A stretch of DNA of 64,000 nucleotides from Ectobius pallidus (lineage: Eukaryota > Arthropoda > Insecta > Blattodea > Ectobiidae), in assembly GCA_964059195.1 (NCBI GenBank), contig CAXKWD010000004.1, positions 123,104,043 to 123,168,042 of the forward strand. The letters run 5' to 3'. Positions 1 through 11,711 of this stretch are shown piece by piece. The stretch's first letter is position 1. Each line of letters begins with the position of its first letter. The notes under the pieces were generated by a model. That model was not told the origin of the DNA. It made no database searches and was given only the letters and a program-made list of their open reading frames with translations. A program made the translations under genes and the position numbers.

Positions 1-60
1 GGAAATGCAGTTGAGCAAGCTTATTAACTGCAGCCAAGAAGGAAGGGTGAAATAATATTG
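1..60 (+). repeat. 3' end of a structured repeat domain (copy 0)
   Basis: The first 50 bases match the 3' end of the conserved hairpin domain seen at 3451-3885, 7654-8100, 51189-51610 and 56109-56540. The last hairpin is present: TGCAGTTGA near base 7 pairs with TTAACTGCA near base 26 through one G-U wobble, followed by the shared tail CCAAGAAGGAAGGG. The rest of this copy lies outside the window. Confidence 0.7.
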
Positions 61-2300
61 TTTACAATTGTGGCATACAGTGAGTGATCTATGAAGAAAG
101 TTTTCAAATTTGAGTTATTGTCACCTCTGTGTAGCACATACACTTACGTAATTGTAAACGTAATATCAAAGGTTTGTGTAGGTTCCTTCCTTGTCTATTC
201 TTGAAAGATAATTTTCTTAAATTAAGGGAATTGTATTTCTCCTGCGAAAGAGTGACTGTGTCCGCTTGGAAGCAATATTAACGTGATATGCAGATGTTAT
301 GGTCTGTGCGTCTGTCTGATTGTAGACACTTGCCAGTTGATGCTATCTAGGTGGATGATGAAGGAGAACTTGTTGTTAGCAGCTGGGAGATATCGAAAAA
401 TGGGTAAAAAAAGAGTCTCAATGGACAAGAAAAGGCTCGAGTGTATAGGAACTTGGGATTAGAATACTCGCACATTAGCCACAAAGCAAATAATGTGATT
501 GAGGCTAACCAGCAAGATGTCGGGTGTAACTGCTGTGAGCTGTGGCAGGTAGTGTGAAGTGGTGTAAAAACCATTTGTTAAAGAACACTGAGAAAGTAGA
601 AAATTTCAGTGAATTTGATAAAATTGGTGTTTATAATGCGCAAAATGCTTTTTTTTTTTGGTTTGGGGTGATAAATAGCCAAGAATGTAGTGGCATTTAC
701 GTAAATATAAGGGAAAAAGCATCAAATAGAAGACAAGTTTCATTTACATAAAATATAAATAATTTCCGTAGACAGCGAATCAGGGTATGTGGTAAAGCAT
801 TTAAAGTTGTATCTGGAATATCCAAGAAACATATTTCTACAGCCAGAGGATATAGGAAGACAAGAAGACCTGTGCCCGAGGGGAATGAATCAGATTCTGA
901 ACTGGAGGGTAAGATTTATACATTAATGAAACACTAAAAGCCTTTCCGTAACCACCTACATAATGACAGACATTGAGGAAAATTATTGGGTCATATACTG
1001 AGATAAAAGGGGCATAAATCACACATACAGAACAACAAGGGCCTAACAAGGTAATAAAAGGTTGGCACTGTGGTCTGAAGTAGATTTTTGTAAACATTTT
1101 GAAATGTGTAAATTCAGATAAGAAGGAATAAATTAAGTGTTAAGTTGAAATTTTTTATTATTAGGAAGCCATAAAAATTTCAAAATATCTCAATTCCAAT
1201 ATTTCTGGCGTAGATCACTCTGTCACTGGATGTTTAAAGCATGAATCTGTTCAGACTATTTGTAATTTATGTGCCACAAGTTGTTTTTTTTCATCATACT
1301 CGTATTTTTATGTCATATCTGTCTCTTATCTAATTGCCGTTGATATTCGGATAAGTGTAAGCCAAAAGGCGCAGTCGACCAAAGAAAAAATCGGGCGAGA
1401 TTTGTTACAGGGTTTATTAAGTCCCAAGAAATAATTCATTATCATGATATTAGTAGATCTATGTTATTTTTCTAAGGAATTACATTGTATTATCTTTGTT
1501 AATAGGCTACGGAACATTACTTCTCAACCAGTTAAGCACGAAAGGTTTTGCTTTCATTAAAGGTTTTTAATTTTAATTTACAATGACAGCAGGTGACGGT
1601 AATTCTTTGAAATTTATGTTGACTAGCCTTTGATTATGCTGTTATCGTCCTTTAGGTAATAAATAATAATAATTAAGCACAAAGTGAAAATATTACATAC
1701 CACAGTTTACTGTCAACATCAGAAAAAAAAGGATTTTTAAACAAATATTTTGGTTCTGAAATTAGCCTGAATAAAGCATTAAAATTAATTGCTTCAGCAG
1801 TTGTGTATTCATGGTACTGTTTTAGTTACCTATTTAGTTAGGACATTAAAGTGAAAACATCTTCAGACGGGTACAATGCAAATTTTATTATTTGTTTTAA
1901 CCAGTTATTAGCTATGATATAAAAATCTGCACATTGTTAGCTGCATTTATATCGGCATCGTTTTCTTCGACTGCCGATATATTATCCCTTTTATAAGTTG
2001 TATTAGAATTGAGATATATTTATTCCAGCAAAATATAACTTTATCCTCATTTTTCAGGTATTTTCATTTTTATTTTAAAAATTCCTTATGCGAAAGTCCT
2101 ATGCCTAGATTGATGGAACGCAGGTAAGCATGATGTGGAAATTCAAAACATTTGGCTCTCCAATTTACTTATATTCTCCAGGAAATAATTGAGACATGGT
2201 GATAAATAAACAGTTCAGAGGAGTAACGAACTTGATCCGTTAGAAAGAGCTGTAATTTTGTATCTAGAAGTATAAATCTTTCACTAATGCTCAAGTTTTC
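61..2300. other. non-coding background, array copy 0 remainder
   Basis: No gene is seen. From about 1230 the sequence aligns with downstream parts of the other array copies: the segment around 1230-1290 resembles 3905-3950, and the segment around 1450-1680 resembles 9310-9520. Bases 60-1230 lack a counterpart in the other copies and may be an insertion. Short open frames here are AT-rich chance frames. Confidence 0.5.
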
Positions 2301-2639
2301 ATCCGCATAAATCTCTAAGTGGAAATGTTAAAAATAATTGTAAGCAATTTATGTCTCTAGGACGCTCTCAAATTGTGTAAATAAAGTTTTTAGAATTCGA
2401 AACTAGAAAAAGTCATTTACACAACTAAACTGATTATAATTGTCTGCCAGATCTAATTAGCAGGCATGCATAAACATCCAGTATAAAGTTTTTTTTGTTC
2501 TAATTTCATTGAATATTTGTTCATAAGAAAAATCACAGATTTTTGCAACACTCTCACTCCGAGCCTCTCTTAGAGCTATTAGTCCTAAGTTGACGACGAT
2601 TAAAGTTTATTTAGATGCTAGTTCCCATTAGTTAAACAA
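2301..2639. other. non-coding junction between array copies
   Basis: AT-rich sequence between the end of copy 0 and the first recognisable block of copy 1. I see no gene, RNA or mobile element in it. Confidence 0.4.
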
Positions 2640-4550
2640 TCCCCATACGTAGTAGAAGGTTAAACAATCCGTTATAATTCTACAACAATTTCTAAGGAAA
2701 CAGAATGCGTCTTTGCAAATAAAAATAAAAGTAACTTACAAATATTAAACTAGGCGTATTATAAGTATAAATCTCAACATGAATTTGAAATAGACTATCT
2801 GAAAGCAGAGAGGAGACTGGAATCTTCAGGGCTGGTCAAAGGAATTAACTACAGGAAAAGGTACGAGCTGTACATGAATAAATAACATTGACCGACTATG
2901 TACAAATACTTTAAATGCAGCTTATATAGGCTAATCTGAAGAATGGAATTAAATTTATCTGTGTCAAGGTTGTAAAAATTTCGTGTAAACTTTTTAGAAA
3001 ATTCACATCTTCCCTTTATTTCTGTATGCTAGGGTGTGTTATTTTAAAAGCAAGATCAAAGTGAAAGGGTTATTTACAGGGTCATTTCAGCAGGATAAAG
3101 AAATATCAAATGGGCCTTGACAACGATTAATGGGAATAATGAACGTCAGATGCAGTGGTATTTTCAATTGGACGGAAGGATACGACCAATACGAAGGAGG
3201 TGACTGTTAAGTGTGTAGCATCATTAGGCCTATAATGTTTGAATGTTAAGTGTAAAGCGAATTTCAAGATATTTATAGGACTAAATAGCACAATAATTAA
3301 ATCGAAAAAGACCTGCATAGGTACGCCAGAGAAGACAGCGGAAGAAGGAGGCTATTTTCGATGTCACGGTACGATTTGTTTTCATGTTTTGTTTTGAAAA
3401 TCACTGTAATGATCATTGTTAAGTATAAAAGTAATTAAAACATCCATAGGACCAAAGACCAGATTTCAAAGTAAATGGTTAAAATTTAACTAATATTAGG
3501 GACTGTTTTGGCAAATTGATACAAAGATTTAAACATTTAAATTAATATAATTAGTTACAAAATTATCAATGAACTCCCCAAGAACACGAGCTCATTCGGG
3601 TACTGTATGTCAATGTGTATTTAGTAGGACCTAATTAAAAAAAGAGAAGTGGTCTTTGGTGAATCGCTGCTTTGTTTAATACACAACAGCGATAACAGAG
3701 CCTAATGTCTGTTATTCCTTTAATATCTGGTATTCATTGTAATTTGTGTGAAATTTTTAACCCCGAATACTACATTAAAGTTAAAAGGAATAACAGAAAA
3801 TCCTATTCTTCGCGTCCCCGTTCGCAAGTTCTGGAAATGCAGTTGAGGAAGTTATTGAACTCAACTGCAGCCAAGAAGGAAGGGTGTAATCTTATTGATA
3901 ACAAGGATTTTTAAAGCACGGATCTGTTCCGACTTATTTTACTATGGAACACAAATAATATCTTTACCAGAGTCGTATATTGTGTCGTCTCTGTAATACA
4001 TTAGAGTTTATGTAATTGTCGTTAATAGGCGTTAATATGTTCTTATGCTCTCTCTATGCAAGTATTGTCAATTATACTTTATATAATTTTACTAAAGTAA
4101 TTAAATACATAAACTGAAGTACATGATTATTTGTGGATCGCGGGAACATTAAAGGTTTTGTTTTTAATAATTGTTTTTATTTTATTTACCATCACAACAG
4201 GTAATAATAATATTTTCATATTGATTTTGGGTATGCTGTTATCCTCCTTTCTGTTACTGTTCAGACTTTGCGGTTTTCGTTACACTTTTTTCCTTACAGG
4301 CGATGTTAGAACTGACCTCCCCATAAGACATTGCTTTCAAGTCATTTACGCGCCAATACTACACATGATTTCAAATTATAAATAGAGCATACAATATAGT
4401 ACCGTACTTTAAATCATTTAGGCCGAATAGTGATAATACGAAATCTGATGGTGATACTAACTTCTAAGTATAAATACGTAAATAAGTTCTATTTTATGCT
4501 ATATAATACAATATTAGCAATACAATACGATGAAAGCACTAGATCTTCGC
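2640..4550 (+). repeat. degenerate tandem-array unit, copy 1
   Basis: An ordered set of blocks recurs in the other copies. They are an AATCC/TTATAATTC...TTTCTA.GGAAACAG block (2655-2715), a GAAAGCAGAGAGGAGA...ATCTTCAGGG block (2800-2835), a TTGACAACGATTAATGG block (3117-3135), an AGAAGACAGCGGAAG block (3329-3345), a CATCCATAGGACCAAAGACCAG block (3441-3462), and then the hairpin domain. No open frame is conserved between copies, so I read it as non-coding. Confidence 0.65.
3451..3885 (+). ncRNA. candidate structured RNA domain, copy 1
   Basis: Four sets of inverted arms are visible: ACCAAAGACCA (3451) with TGGTCTTTGGT (3650); TCGCTG (3664) with CAGCGA (3687); TCTGTTATTCCTTT (3708) with AAAGGAATAACAGA (3784); and TGCAGTTGA (3838) with TCAACTGCA (3861). 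The loop between the 14-bp arms differs in every copy while the arms stay. A possible outer stem pairs AGAGCC near 3697 with the segment before CTGGAAATGC. Transcription is not shown. The domain could instead be a structured part of an unknown mobile element. Confidence 0.4.
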
Positions 4551-4989
4551 TTATCCGTATAAAAGTTAACTAATTATTTGAAAAAATCAAACAATCATTT
4601 ATCCCATCCAATTAATAGGATAACAGTTAACCAGATAAACTATCAACTAGAAACGATTAAACTAGTAGGCCTACTTGTTTATTACATTTCACAATATCGT
4701 GTTTAAAGATATAGACGTTGTGACCTGAAAAGAACAATTTAAACCTAATATTGTATAAAATAAAATCAGGTGAACTGATGTAACAAAGTGCCAGTATGTT
4801 TTTGTTTAATCAGTTATGACTGCAATTATGATATGCAGAATATGATTTTTTTAAATTGATTTCCAAGTTAAGCTCCAGATTTATTCATTAAGCAGGGATT
4901 ACGGAAGAACAAAGGTCTAGTTTTTTTAATTAGATTAAAATCTTCCAGCATTAACTGAACTGTACAGATTTGTGATATCATGACAATCG
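4551..4989. other. non-coding AT-rich spacer
   Basis: No gene or named element is visible. Short direct similarity to other array copies fades out here. Confidence 0.4.
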
Positions 4990-5102
4990 CACACTCACAT
5001 AAAAATACCCAAAAAATTCAAATTGTCCGGTTTCGGGTTTTGAACCATGGATTCCAGAATGTGAGGCCAAAGCGTTACCATCTCGGCCACCGGGGTCATT
5101 TT
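4990..5102 (-). mobile_element. tRNA-derived SINE fragment
   Basis: Read on the minus strand the sequence starts with a tRNA-like head. An A-box-like GGTGGCCGAGATGG is followed about 50 bases later by a B-box-like GGTTCAAAACCC near 5035-5046, then a short body. The B box differs from the GGTTCGANTCC consensus, so it is an old copy. Confidence 0.55.
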
Positions 5103-5269
5103 AACGGTCTAGTTGGATAAGAACATGTAAATCAATAGCGTTTTTTGTCATAGCTACCTGTATTTTAATTTCCAAGGCCTTATAAGATCACAGTAAAACA
5201 ATAGGCAGTGTTGTCAAGATAACTGATTTTCATTTTTTTATAAAATTCTTTCGAATACGTATATTACCA

Positions 5270-5775
5270 TAAAATAGGCACTAAATTGAGCATTACTCCG
5301 AAACAGGTCAACCGATTTCATCCATTATAAATAGACGTCTTCCCATGGACATTATAAATGCGTATACGAAGTTTCATAAATATACGATAAAGCGTATTTG
5401 AGTTATTGCGCCTTTAAAGTAGACACTGAATTGGGGTTTACTCCGGTACCGGTCAACAGATTAGGTTCAAATTCAATAGGGCACTTCTCATGAACGTCAT
5501 AAATGAGTATACCAAGTTTCATGGAAATCCGATACAGCGTATTTCAGTTATGGTGCCTTTCTAATATAATGCTCTTAAAATAGGCACTAAATTGGGCATT
5601 ACTCCGGTACCGGTGAACCGATTTGGTTCAATAACAATAGGGTTCTTCCCATCGACATTATGAATGTTTATACCAAGTTTCATGAAAATGCGAAAAAGCG
5701 TACTTGAGTTATGGTGCGTACAGACGCACGGACAGACGGACGGACAGACAGACAGACAGACGGACAGACATTTTT
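5270..5775. repeat. three tandem ~155-bp repeats ending in a GACA/GACG run
   Basis: Three diverged tandem copies start near 5275, 5423 and 5580. Each begins with a GGCACTAAATTGGGCATTACTCC-like stretch and contains ATACCAAGTTTCATG, then ends with a GCGTATTTGAGTTATGG-like stretch. The last copy runs into a (GACA/GACG)n microsatellite at 5725-5770. The minus-strand frame across it only reflects this low-complexity run. Confidence 0.7.
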
Positions 5776-6274
5776 TGGTCCCCCACACAATCTCATAAAG
5801 TACCATACTGGCACTTAATAAACTCTGCGAACAGACTTTCATGGCCAGCATATTAGTATTGCTGTAGTAAATTATATCTCGATTTGCACACACTGTATTA
5901 AACTTTAACACTTTCTATCCTTAAAAATGTAGGCAATCCCGTGTCAACTTGCCAAAAGGATATTTTCCCTTCTGGCTTGAATAAATAAATAAGAATTATT
6001 AAAATTCACACATCCTGGGGAATAATCTGTCGGAGACCGTACTGACGTCCATGTTTGGTCATAACGGATATGCAAAGCCAATTGATAACATAACAGCTAG
6101 AATATTCATATTGTAACCGCCAACGTACAGTGTTTTATTTACTCTCAACAGATGAAAAAATCTCTTATATCAATACTTTCTACGAATTCTACATTTCAAT
6201 TGCGCTTTAGCTTGCAAGATCGATAGTGCTATTGGGATTGACAACGTGACCTGGAGTTCAGAAAAGAAAAGATA

Positions 6275-6316
<42 letters not shown>

Positions 6317-6689
6317 GTATGAGTACAGTATGGAATTAGTACATTATGTAACAAGCCTATAATGGTTCTTTATTAAGATAGGAGTACGTTTATGAAACGA
6401 GCAACGCGAATATCTTAATTGCCGTTACAGGCAAGTTGCATACGAATTTTTTTGTACGACCATCATTAGTCTTAATGTTTAAATTATGAGATTTTAGATT
6501 CACACCAAGAGACAGTCATGCTTGAGCGCGCCATGACCTTTGCACCAGCTTGTTTCTATACAACAATGTATTTTCATATTAGAAACAATTAAACACAATA
6601 TATCGCAAACTTTGACTATCCAGTTGAGTTACAATTTTGTGTGGATACATGGTATTATTCAGTGTTATCAAAATGAGAACCTTCACAAC
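5776..6689. other. non-coding spacer with a (TA)n run
   Basis: No gene is visible. A perfect (TA)n microsatellite lies at 6277-6313. Confidence 0.6.
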
Positions 6690-7653
6690 GAAAGAGGATT
6701 TTTCAAAACTTTAGTGTCCAAAACTTTCATTCTCAACCTTGACGAAGAATAGAGGAATCAAATTAAAGTCGTCCCACCAAACCTATCTCATCCACTTAGA
6801 GAAAGAATAGTGGTAGTTTATAGCAGAAAATCTTCATTTACAGGCTAGTTTTGCATTGGTAAATAATCTAAACATATTGGCTTACATGGTTAAACAATCG
6901 TTTATAATGCCATAACAGTTTCTATGGAAACAGTAATCGTCTTTGCAAATAAAAACTAAAGAAAAATATACTTATTCCAAAACACATTACAATGTACTTG
7001 AAAATAAAAATTTAAATATGACTTAAATATCTGAAAGCAGGGAAGAAATTGGTATCTTCAGGGGTGTAACTGGAATCAAACTATACTAGCAGGTAAAGGT
7101 AACACATAAAATGAGCGGTACATGATTAAACAATATAGGCCTAATATCTGTAAATAAAACGTATCTAAAAGCACCAAAAGTTCGTATAAACCTTTTAGAG
7201 AATTGTTATCTCGCCTTTAATCTGGTATGCATGTAACTTTGAAAATGCACTCCTCATTTCTGCAGGATACAAAACAATTGCCTGGACCCCTTTCACAACG
7301 ATTAATAGAAGTAGTGATCAACAGACTCTGTGGGCTCTACAAATGGATGGGCAACGCGAACATTATGGCGGAGATGACTACGTAAGAACGGAAGTGCTTT
7401 TACGTTAGTGTGATTAATATCATTTTAATGGTGATTTTGGTGTTGAGTATATAGCTGAGAAGTTAAAAAAAATTAGAGGACTGAAGATCACATCTCAATT
7501 GCAAGATACATGCGTAGGCCCATGTTCGCTGGCGAAGACGCGGAAGAATGGAAAGTTTTTGACGTTACTGTATGTTTCGTTTTGATGTGAAAATCACTGA
7601 AATGTTGATTTTTTTTTATCGTGAGGTATGAATATAATTAAAACTTCTATAGG

Positions 7654-8100
7654 ACCAAAGACCAGTTCTCAACCTAAATTCTTAAAAATCAATTAATAGG
7701 CCTACTATATGGCTATTTTGGCAAATTGGAGAAAACATGAAATTTACATCATCAGATTTATTACATAATTACTGAGCTGCCCCAAACATGTTCTTTGCTC
7801 AACATATGTATGGACCATGTGAGCATGTATTAAATAAGATTTAAATAAAAAACAGACTGGTCTTTGGTGAGTCGCTGCTTTGTTTAATACAAAAAACAGC
7901 GATAACGGAACCTAATGTCTGTTATTCCTTTACGAAATGATATCCACAGCAATCAATATGAAATAACGCCGAATACTACATATGTGTATTACAGTTGAAA
8001 GGAATAACAGAAAATCCTATCCTTCGCGTCCACGTTCGCAGGCTCTGGTAATTCAGTCTAGAAAGTTTAATGAACTCGACTGTAGCTAAGAAGGAAGGGT
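7654..8100 (+). ncRNA. candidate structured RNA domain, copy 2
   Basis: The same arms are present as in copy 1. The first pair is longer here, ACCAAAGACCAGT (7654) with ACTGGTCTTTGGT (7856), 13 bp. In the last hairpin the middle T-A pair of copy 1 is a C-G pair (CAGTC with GACTG), a compensatory change on both sides. The loop of the 14-bp hairpin differs in length and sequence from copy 1. Confidence 0.4.
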
Positions 8101-8202
8101 GAAATCATATTTGTTTCAATTGTCAAAGCAGAGATCTGTTAAGACGTTATATAAAACTATTCTATTCAACTTCTATTTTCACCACAGTTTTATATTATCG
8201 CT

Positions 8203-9109
8203 ATTAACATATCATTACTAAATGATAACAAAACGCAGTCAATACTTTTTAGTCTTAATAACCATGAGATTTTTCTTAATTAGAGTTATTTTCCTTATTT
8301 TCGATGTAGAAATTGCCCTATGTTAGTATCAATTTATTAGGAATTCTTCTTTACCCTAAACTAAATTGGAGCGCACACATAGAAAAGATCTGCAATAGAC
8401 TGTCAAGAATTTTATTTCTATTACGAAATTTAAAGAAACATATACCGAGAGACTATATACGAATGGCCTATTTTGCATTTTTTAACAGCATAATCAGTTA
8501 TGGAATTTTAATCTGGGGTTGTGGTCATGAATTGTATAGGATTCTACTGATTCAAAAGAAAGCTATTAGAATTATAACCTCTTCTAATCACAGAGCTCAT
8601 TGTAAGCCTTTATTCGTCAGCGAGAAAATTCTTACAGTGTTTAACTTATTCATATTCAAATGTCTGGAACATGTGAAAGGTAACTTAAGTAACACTCCCT
8701 TAAGATGTGACAAGCACAATCACTTTACCAGAAACATGAATTTAATTGATTTACCACGTGTAAGGCTCTCTAAAACTCAAGAATCTTACTCATATGTTGG
8801 CCTGAGAATGTTCAATAAGCTATCTCCTGAAGCTCATCTGGTTAACTTCAAACGATTTAAATTCATTCTGTACAACTGGCTAGCAGTTAATCCTTTCTAT
8901 AATTTAGATGAATTTTTCAACCTCCCTTCCATCGACATATGTTTTTAACACATTTTTTCTGATTGCTGTACTGTTCTGTTGAAGTTGTATTGTATTTGGT
9001 ATTGTGTATTGTGTACTGTTTTAATGTGTACTGTTTTAATGTTTGACGTCAACTACACAAGTTCTACTCGTTATTTGTTGATAAATAAATTCTTAATTCT
9101 TAATTCTTA
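8203..9109 (+). mobile_element. 5'-truncated non-LTR retrotransposon
   Basis: It contains the C-terminal end of a reverse transcriptase protein and ends in a short tandem tail of ATTCTTA units near 9089-9110. A possible target duplication ATTATCGCT occurs at 8194-8202 and 9110-9118. The 5' limit is uncertain because 8270-8320 also resembles the background array unit, so the insertion may start closer to 8320. Confidence 0.6.
8313..8948 (+). pseudogene. C-terminal part of a non-LTR reverse transcriptase
   Basis: About 211 codons stay open. They begin at the conserved segment after the catalytic palm, LLGILLYPKLNWSAHIEK, the usual L-G-x-x-L-D-x-x-L-x-W-x-x-H signature of Jockey/CR1/L2-type elements. 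RT-associated motifs follow, such as GILIWGCG, LIQKKAIRII and HCKPLF. The catalytic FADD-type motif and everything upstream are missing, and there is an in-frame TAG just before. The frame opens with TTG, so it is not a true start. It is a dead 5'-truncated copy. Confidence 0.8.
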
Positions 9110-9851
9110 ATTATCGCTTATGCAATTGTTAATATGCGGAAAAGTATAAGTTTAAAGGCAGAAATGTAGAAGGCATTGGCAGAAGTGATAAAAGAGATAT
9201 TCGAGCGAGTCTTGCAGTTGGATTAATTCAAGGTCCCTAGAAAAAATTCAATTGTATGGGAAGTTTTTATATCCATAATTTATTGGCTTAAATGGTTTTT
9301 GTAGTGGTATTAGATCTAAGTTATTTTTCTGAGGAATTTGTGAATACGGTACGTAATTATTTTTGGTAACGGTAAATACTAGAGGCCTTTTAATTTTTAG
9401 TTTACCACGATAGAAATAATAGTTCTTTCAGATTAATTTAGATTCCCTTTCATTATGCTCTTTTCGCCTTTGTAGGCCACAAACAATAAGAATTATTGCA
9501 CAAACTGAAAATATTCTGAATCATATTATATTAAAACAAAACACATGATAAGAATACACATTTTTACATAACTATTTAAGTTTTGAATTTACTTTGGGTA
9601 AAGCATTAAAAATCTTCAACCCCTTAAACCCGCATGGATGAAGGATGAACTTTTTATGCCTACAATTGGTGCAAATTGCAAATTTTAGTGCAAAAACTAC
9701 TGTGAAAATTTAGAAAAAACATTCTTGTATGAACTCATATGATTAACTGCTCTTGTCACTGAATATATTCATGTAAGCCAAATCCTGCAAAGGAATTTAT
9801 TACATTTCCCTTATATTTTTGTGATTTTACTGACAAAATTTATGCAGTAAA

Positions 9852-9857
9852 TACATA
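9852..9857. repeat. Polinton target-site duplication, left (TACATA)
   Basis: TACATA directly precedes the left terminal inverted repeat and is found again directly after the right one. Six bases is the normal Polinton duplication length. Confidence 0.9.
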
Positions 9858-10620
9858 AGTAGTATCAAGCCACTTTTGAAATCGCCCTTTGTACCGCGAC
9901 GCCTCTTCCAGACGCCCCCGACGCGGTCCCAGCAGCCCGGTGTCATTATATTCGATTAAAGAAAGCGAGATGAGCCCTTTCACCCCATGTTATTTTCGAA
10001 GCGTCCCGACGCCTCGTTTAGGAGTTAGGCCCTGAGAACCATTATTCCTGTTACGTAACAGGAACAGGATCTATACTTGTGTTGTTTGATCCAGACTGTC
10101 TTGTGACGTCAGAGGACTCATTTCCAGCATTGTAATTGCGCCCCCCTTTCTCCCTGTGCTGTTCCCGAAGCGTCCCGACGGCTTTTTTAGGAGTTAGGCC
10201 CCTAAGAGTCATTATTCCTGTTACGTAATAGGAAGAGATGGCAGCTTAAGGCATTGGTCAAGCTGTAACAGGGAGAGATGGCAGCTTAAGGCGTAGGTCA
10301 TGTTAGGATGAGATGGCAGCTTACGGCGTCGGTCAAGTTGTAACAGGGAGAGATGGCAGCTTATGGCGTTGGTCAAGTTGTAAAGTAGCTAATTGCATTA
10401 CCGACCTACCGATGACGTCATCCATGATGGTGGATTCAAAATGGTTGCTAGCGCCATATTCAAAATTAGTAATTGCAAGAGTGTGCTAAGTCAAAATTAA
10501 TGCAAGAGTGTTCTAAGTCGAATTTTATTTTTCAAACTGTGGTGATACTAGAAATTTCAAAATAACGGAAGCTTCAAAATGGCGTAAGCTACAATATGGA
10601 GGATAGGGCGGGATGAGTAA
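9858..10620. repeat. Polinton left terminal inverted repeat
   Basis: Bases 9858-10425 are nearly identical to the reverse complement of 43541-44107. From 10425 to about 10620 the match continues but with many differences. Inside are two copies of a GTTAGGCCC/CGACGCTTCG-type block, a 20-bp palindrome, and a cluster of about four to five 40-bp direct repeats (GAGATGGCAGCTTA...GTCAAGTTGTAACAGG) at about 10223-10385. The ends are expected to be the protein-primed replication origins. That is family knowledge, not shown here. Confidence 0.95.
10045..10064. promoter_or_regulatory. 20-bp palindrome around TTACGTAA in the left TIR
   Basis: A perfect 20-base palindrome centred on TTACGTAA, with TTCCTG/CAGGAA flanks. 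A nine-tenths copy lies at 10215-10234 in the same repeat, and both recur in the right TIR. TTACGTAA is a typical bZIP-type core, so a protein-binding role is possible but inferred. Confidence 0.45.
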
Positions 10621-11078
10621 TTGGATGGTCTTGATACTACTACCCCCTCCTACAATTGTATTATGTAGTTATTATCATTTCTTTCTTTCTTTCTTTCTTT
10701 TCTACTAAAATGAAAATGTAATGATATAGGACGACGATAGATGCATGCTTTTTTTTGAAAAACCACCTTGTGCTACTATTGTATTGTTTAGTTATTATCA
10801 TCTTTTTCTCTCCTTCTTTCTTTCTTTCTTTTCTTTCTAGTGAAATGAAAATGTAAGGAAGCATAAGGATAGGTGTAGGCTTTATGAAAAACGGCACATT
10901 ATTATAGGAATAAGAATGTCTCTTTTTTTATAAGTAATTACAATGTAATACACTAAGAACAGATCTTGGATATTTATTTAAATATATGTACATAAAACAA
11001 AACATTAATATTAACACTGGAAAAAAAAAGTGTTCATGATTGTCCTCTCTAGTTTATCTAAACGAGCACTGTAATGTT
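10621..11078 (-). repeat. Two tandem ~125-bp repeats with TTTC runs, and 3' flank of the exon-array gene
   Basis: Two diverged copies (about 10642-10770 and 10771-10905) each contain GTAGTTATTATCAT-like sequence, a (TTTC)n run and TGAAATGAAAATGTAA. The minus-strand frame across them is low-complexity. A polyadenylation signal AATAAA on the minus strand at 10973-10978 lies about 100 bases beyond the stop of the exon-array gene. Confidence 0.6.
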
Positions 11079-11711
11079 CTACAACATAACCAGACCTTGG
11101 TTGTTTATCTCATCTGTTATACAATCATATAAACCTAAATGTTCCCAAGATGAGGGAACAACTTCTTTGTTCACAAGTTTCGATATATCATTCTGCATTA
11201 TACAGTACTTTGACATAATGTTTGTGATGATATTATTGTGTATAGAAAGAAAATTAATATCGCTGCACTTTAAAACAATACGTGTCTTCTCGTACTGAAT
11301 ATAACACTGTTTAAAATTCCTAGACAGTCGTAGTTTAAACTTTTCTTCAATAAACTTGTAAGATTTAGCGTTACACATATGTTCATATAGTTTTGGTATG
11401 TGTAACAAGAAAGAACTCAATAGGTAGGGTGAAAGCACAACACACGCTCCGTAAGAGTTTCCTATTTCAGCACAAGCACTGTAGTTCAACGATGTGTAGA
11501 AACCAAAACTTAGATATCTGTCTTTGTTTCGGTTGAGGAAATAAATCCTGCGTGCCAGTATAGAAGGAACGACTCGTCCCCTCTCTACAATCGTGTCGGT
11601 GGATGTGTTTAGCGTTTCCTCCAGAAGTTTCTCCAGGTCTATCACCTCCTCCGTAGATAGGGTGGTTTTCCTATAGCTCTCTGTACGAGGATCTCGCCTC
11701 GAGGGTTTATT
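11079..11711 (-). CDS. Polinton exon-array gene, exon 5 (terminal, unique domain)
   Basis: I do not recognise this protein. The reading frame is open from the acceptor (TTTTCAG just above 11711) to the stop at 11079, in phase 0. The first 40 codons repeat the module of exons 2-4 (NKPSRRDPR..., then STEEVIDLEKLLEE). After VERGRVV a unique domain of about 165 residues begins, with SILARRIYFL, several Cys, and a C-terminal stretch ending NNQGLVML. No signal peptide or membrane segment is obvious. All five exons sum to 1239 nt with no frameshift. The gene is the last of the minus-strand Polinton set, next to the left TIR. A virion or host-contact role is conceivable because of the repeat structure, but nothing in the sequence shows it. 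Confidence 0.7.
   Translation of the reverse strand, partial: NKPSRRDPRTESYRKTTLSTEEVIDLEKLLEETLNTSTDTIVERGRVVPSILARRIYFLNRNKDRYLSFGFYTSLNYSACAEIGNSYGACVVLSPYLLSSFLLHIPKLYEHMCNAKSYKFIEEKFKLRLSRNFKQCYIQYEKTRIVLKCSDINFLSIHNNIITNIMSKYCIMQNDISKLVNKEVVPSSWEHLGLYDCITDEINNQGLVML

Larger units (their letters stand above)
6690..9857 (+). repeat. degenerate tandem-array unit, copy 2 (interrupted)
   Basis: The blocks listed for copy 1 recur in the same order: a CGAAGAATAGAGG block (6743), the GGAAACAG block (6930), the ATCTTCAGGG block (7050), the CTCCTCATTTCTGCAGG block (7248), the GACCAAAGACCAG block (7653) and the hairpin domain. It is broken by a non-LTR fragment near 8203-9109 and then by the Polinton at 9858. 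The sequence after the Polinton (44114-44600) resumes the same unit: CGATTTTAGTAACTGACACCCCCATAAGACA-type sequence there matches 4300-4335 of copy 1. Confidence 0.6.

Noticed and set aside
5561..5911. 116-codon frame with a Cys/Val/Ser repeat
   Set aside because: Produced by the GACA/GACG microsatellite and tandem repeats.
10661..10897. 78-codon minus-strand Lys/Glu-rich frame next to the left TIR
   Set aside because: It is a translation of (TTTC)n microsatellite runs in a tandem duplication.
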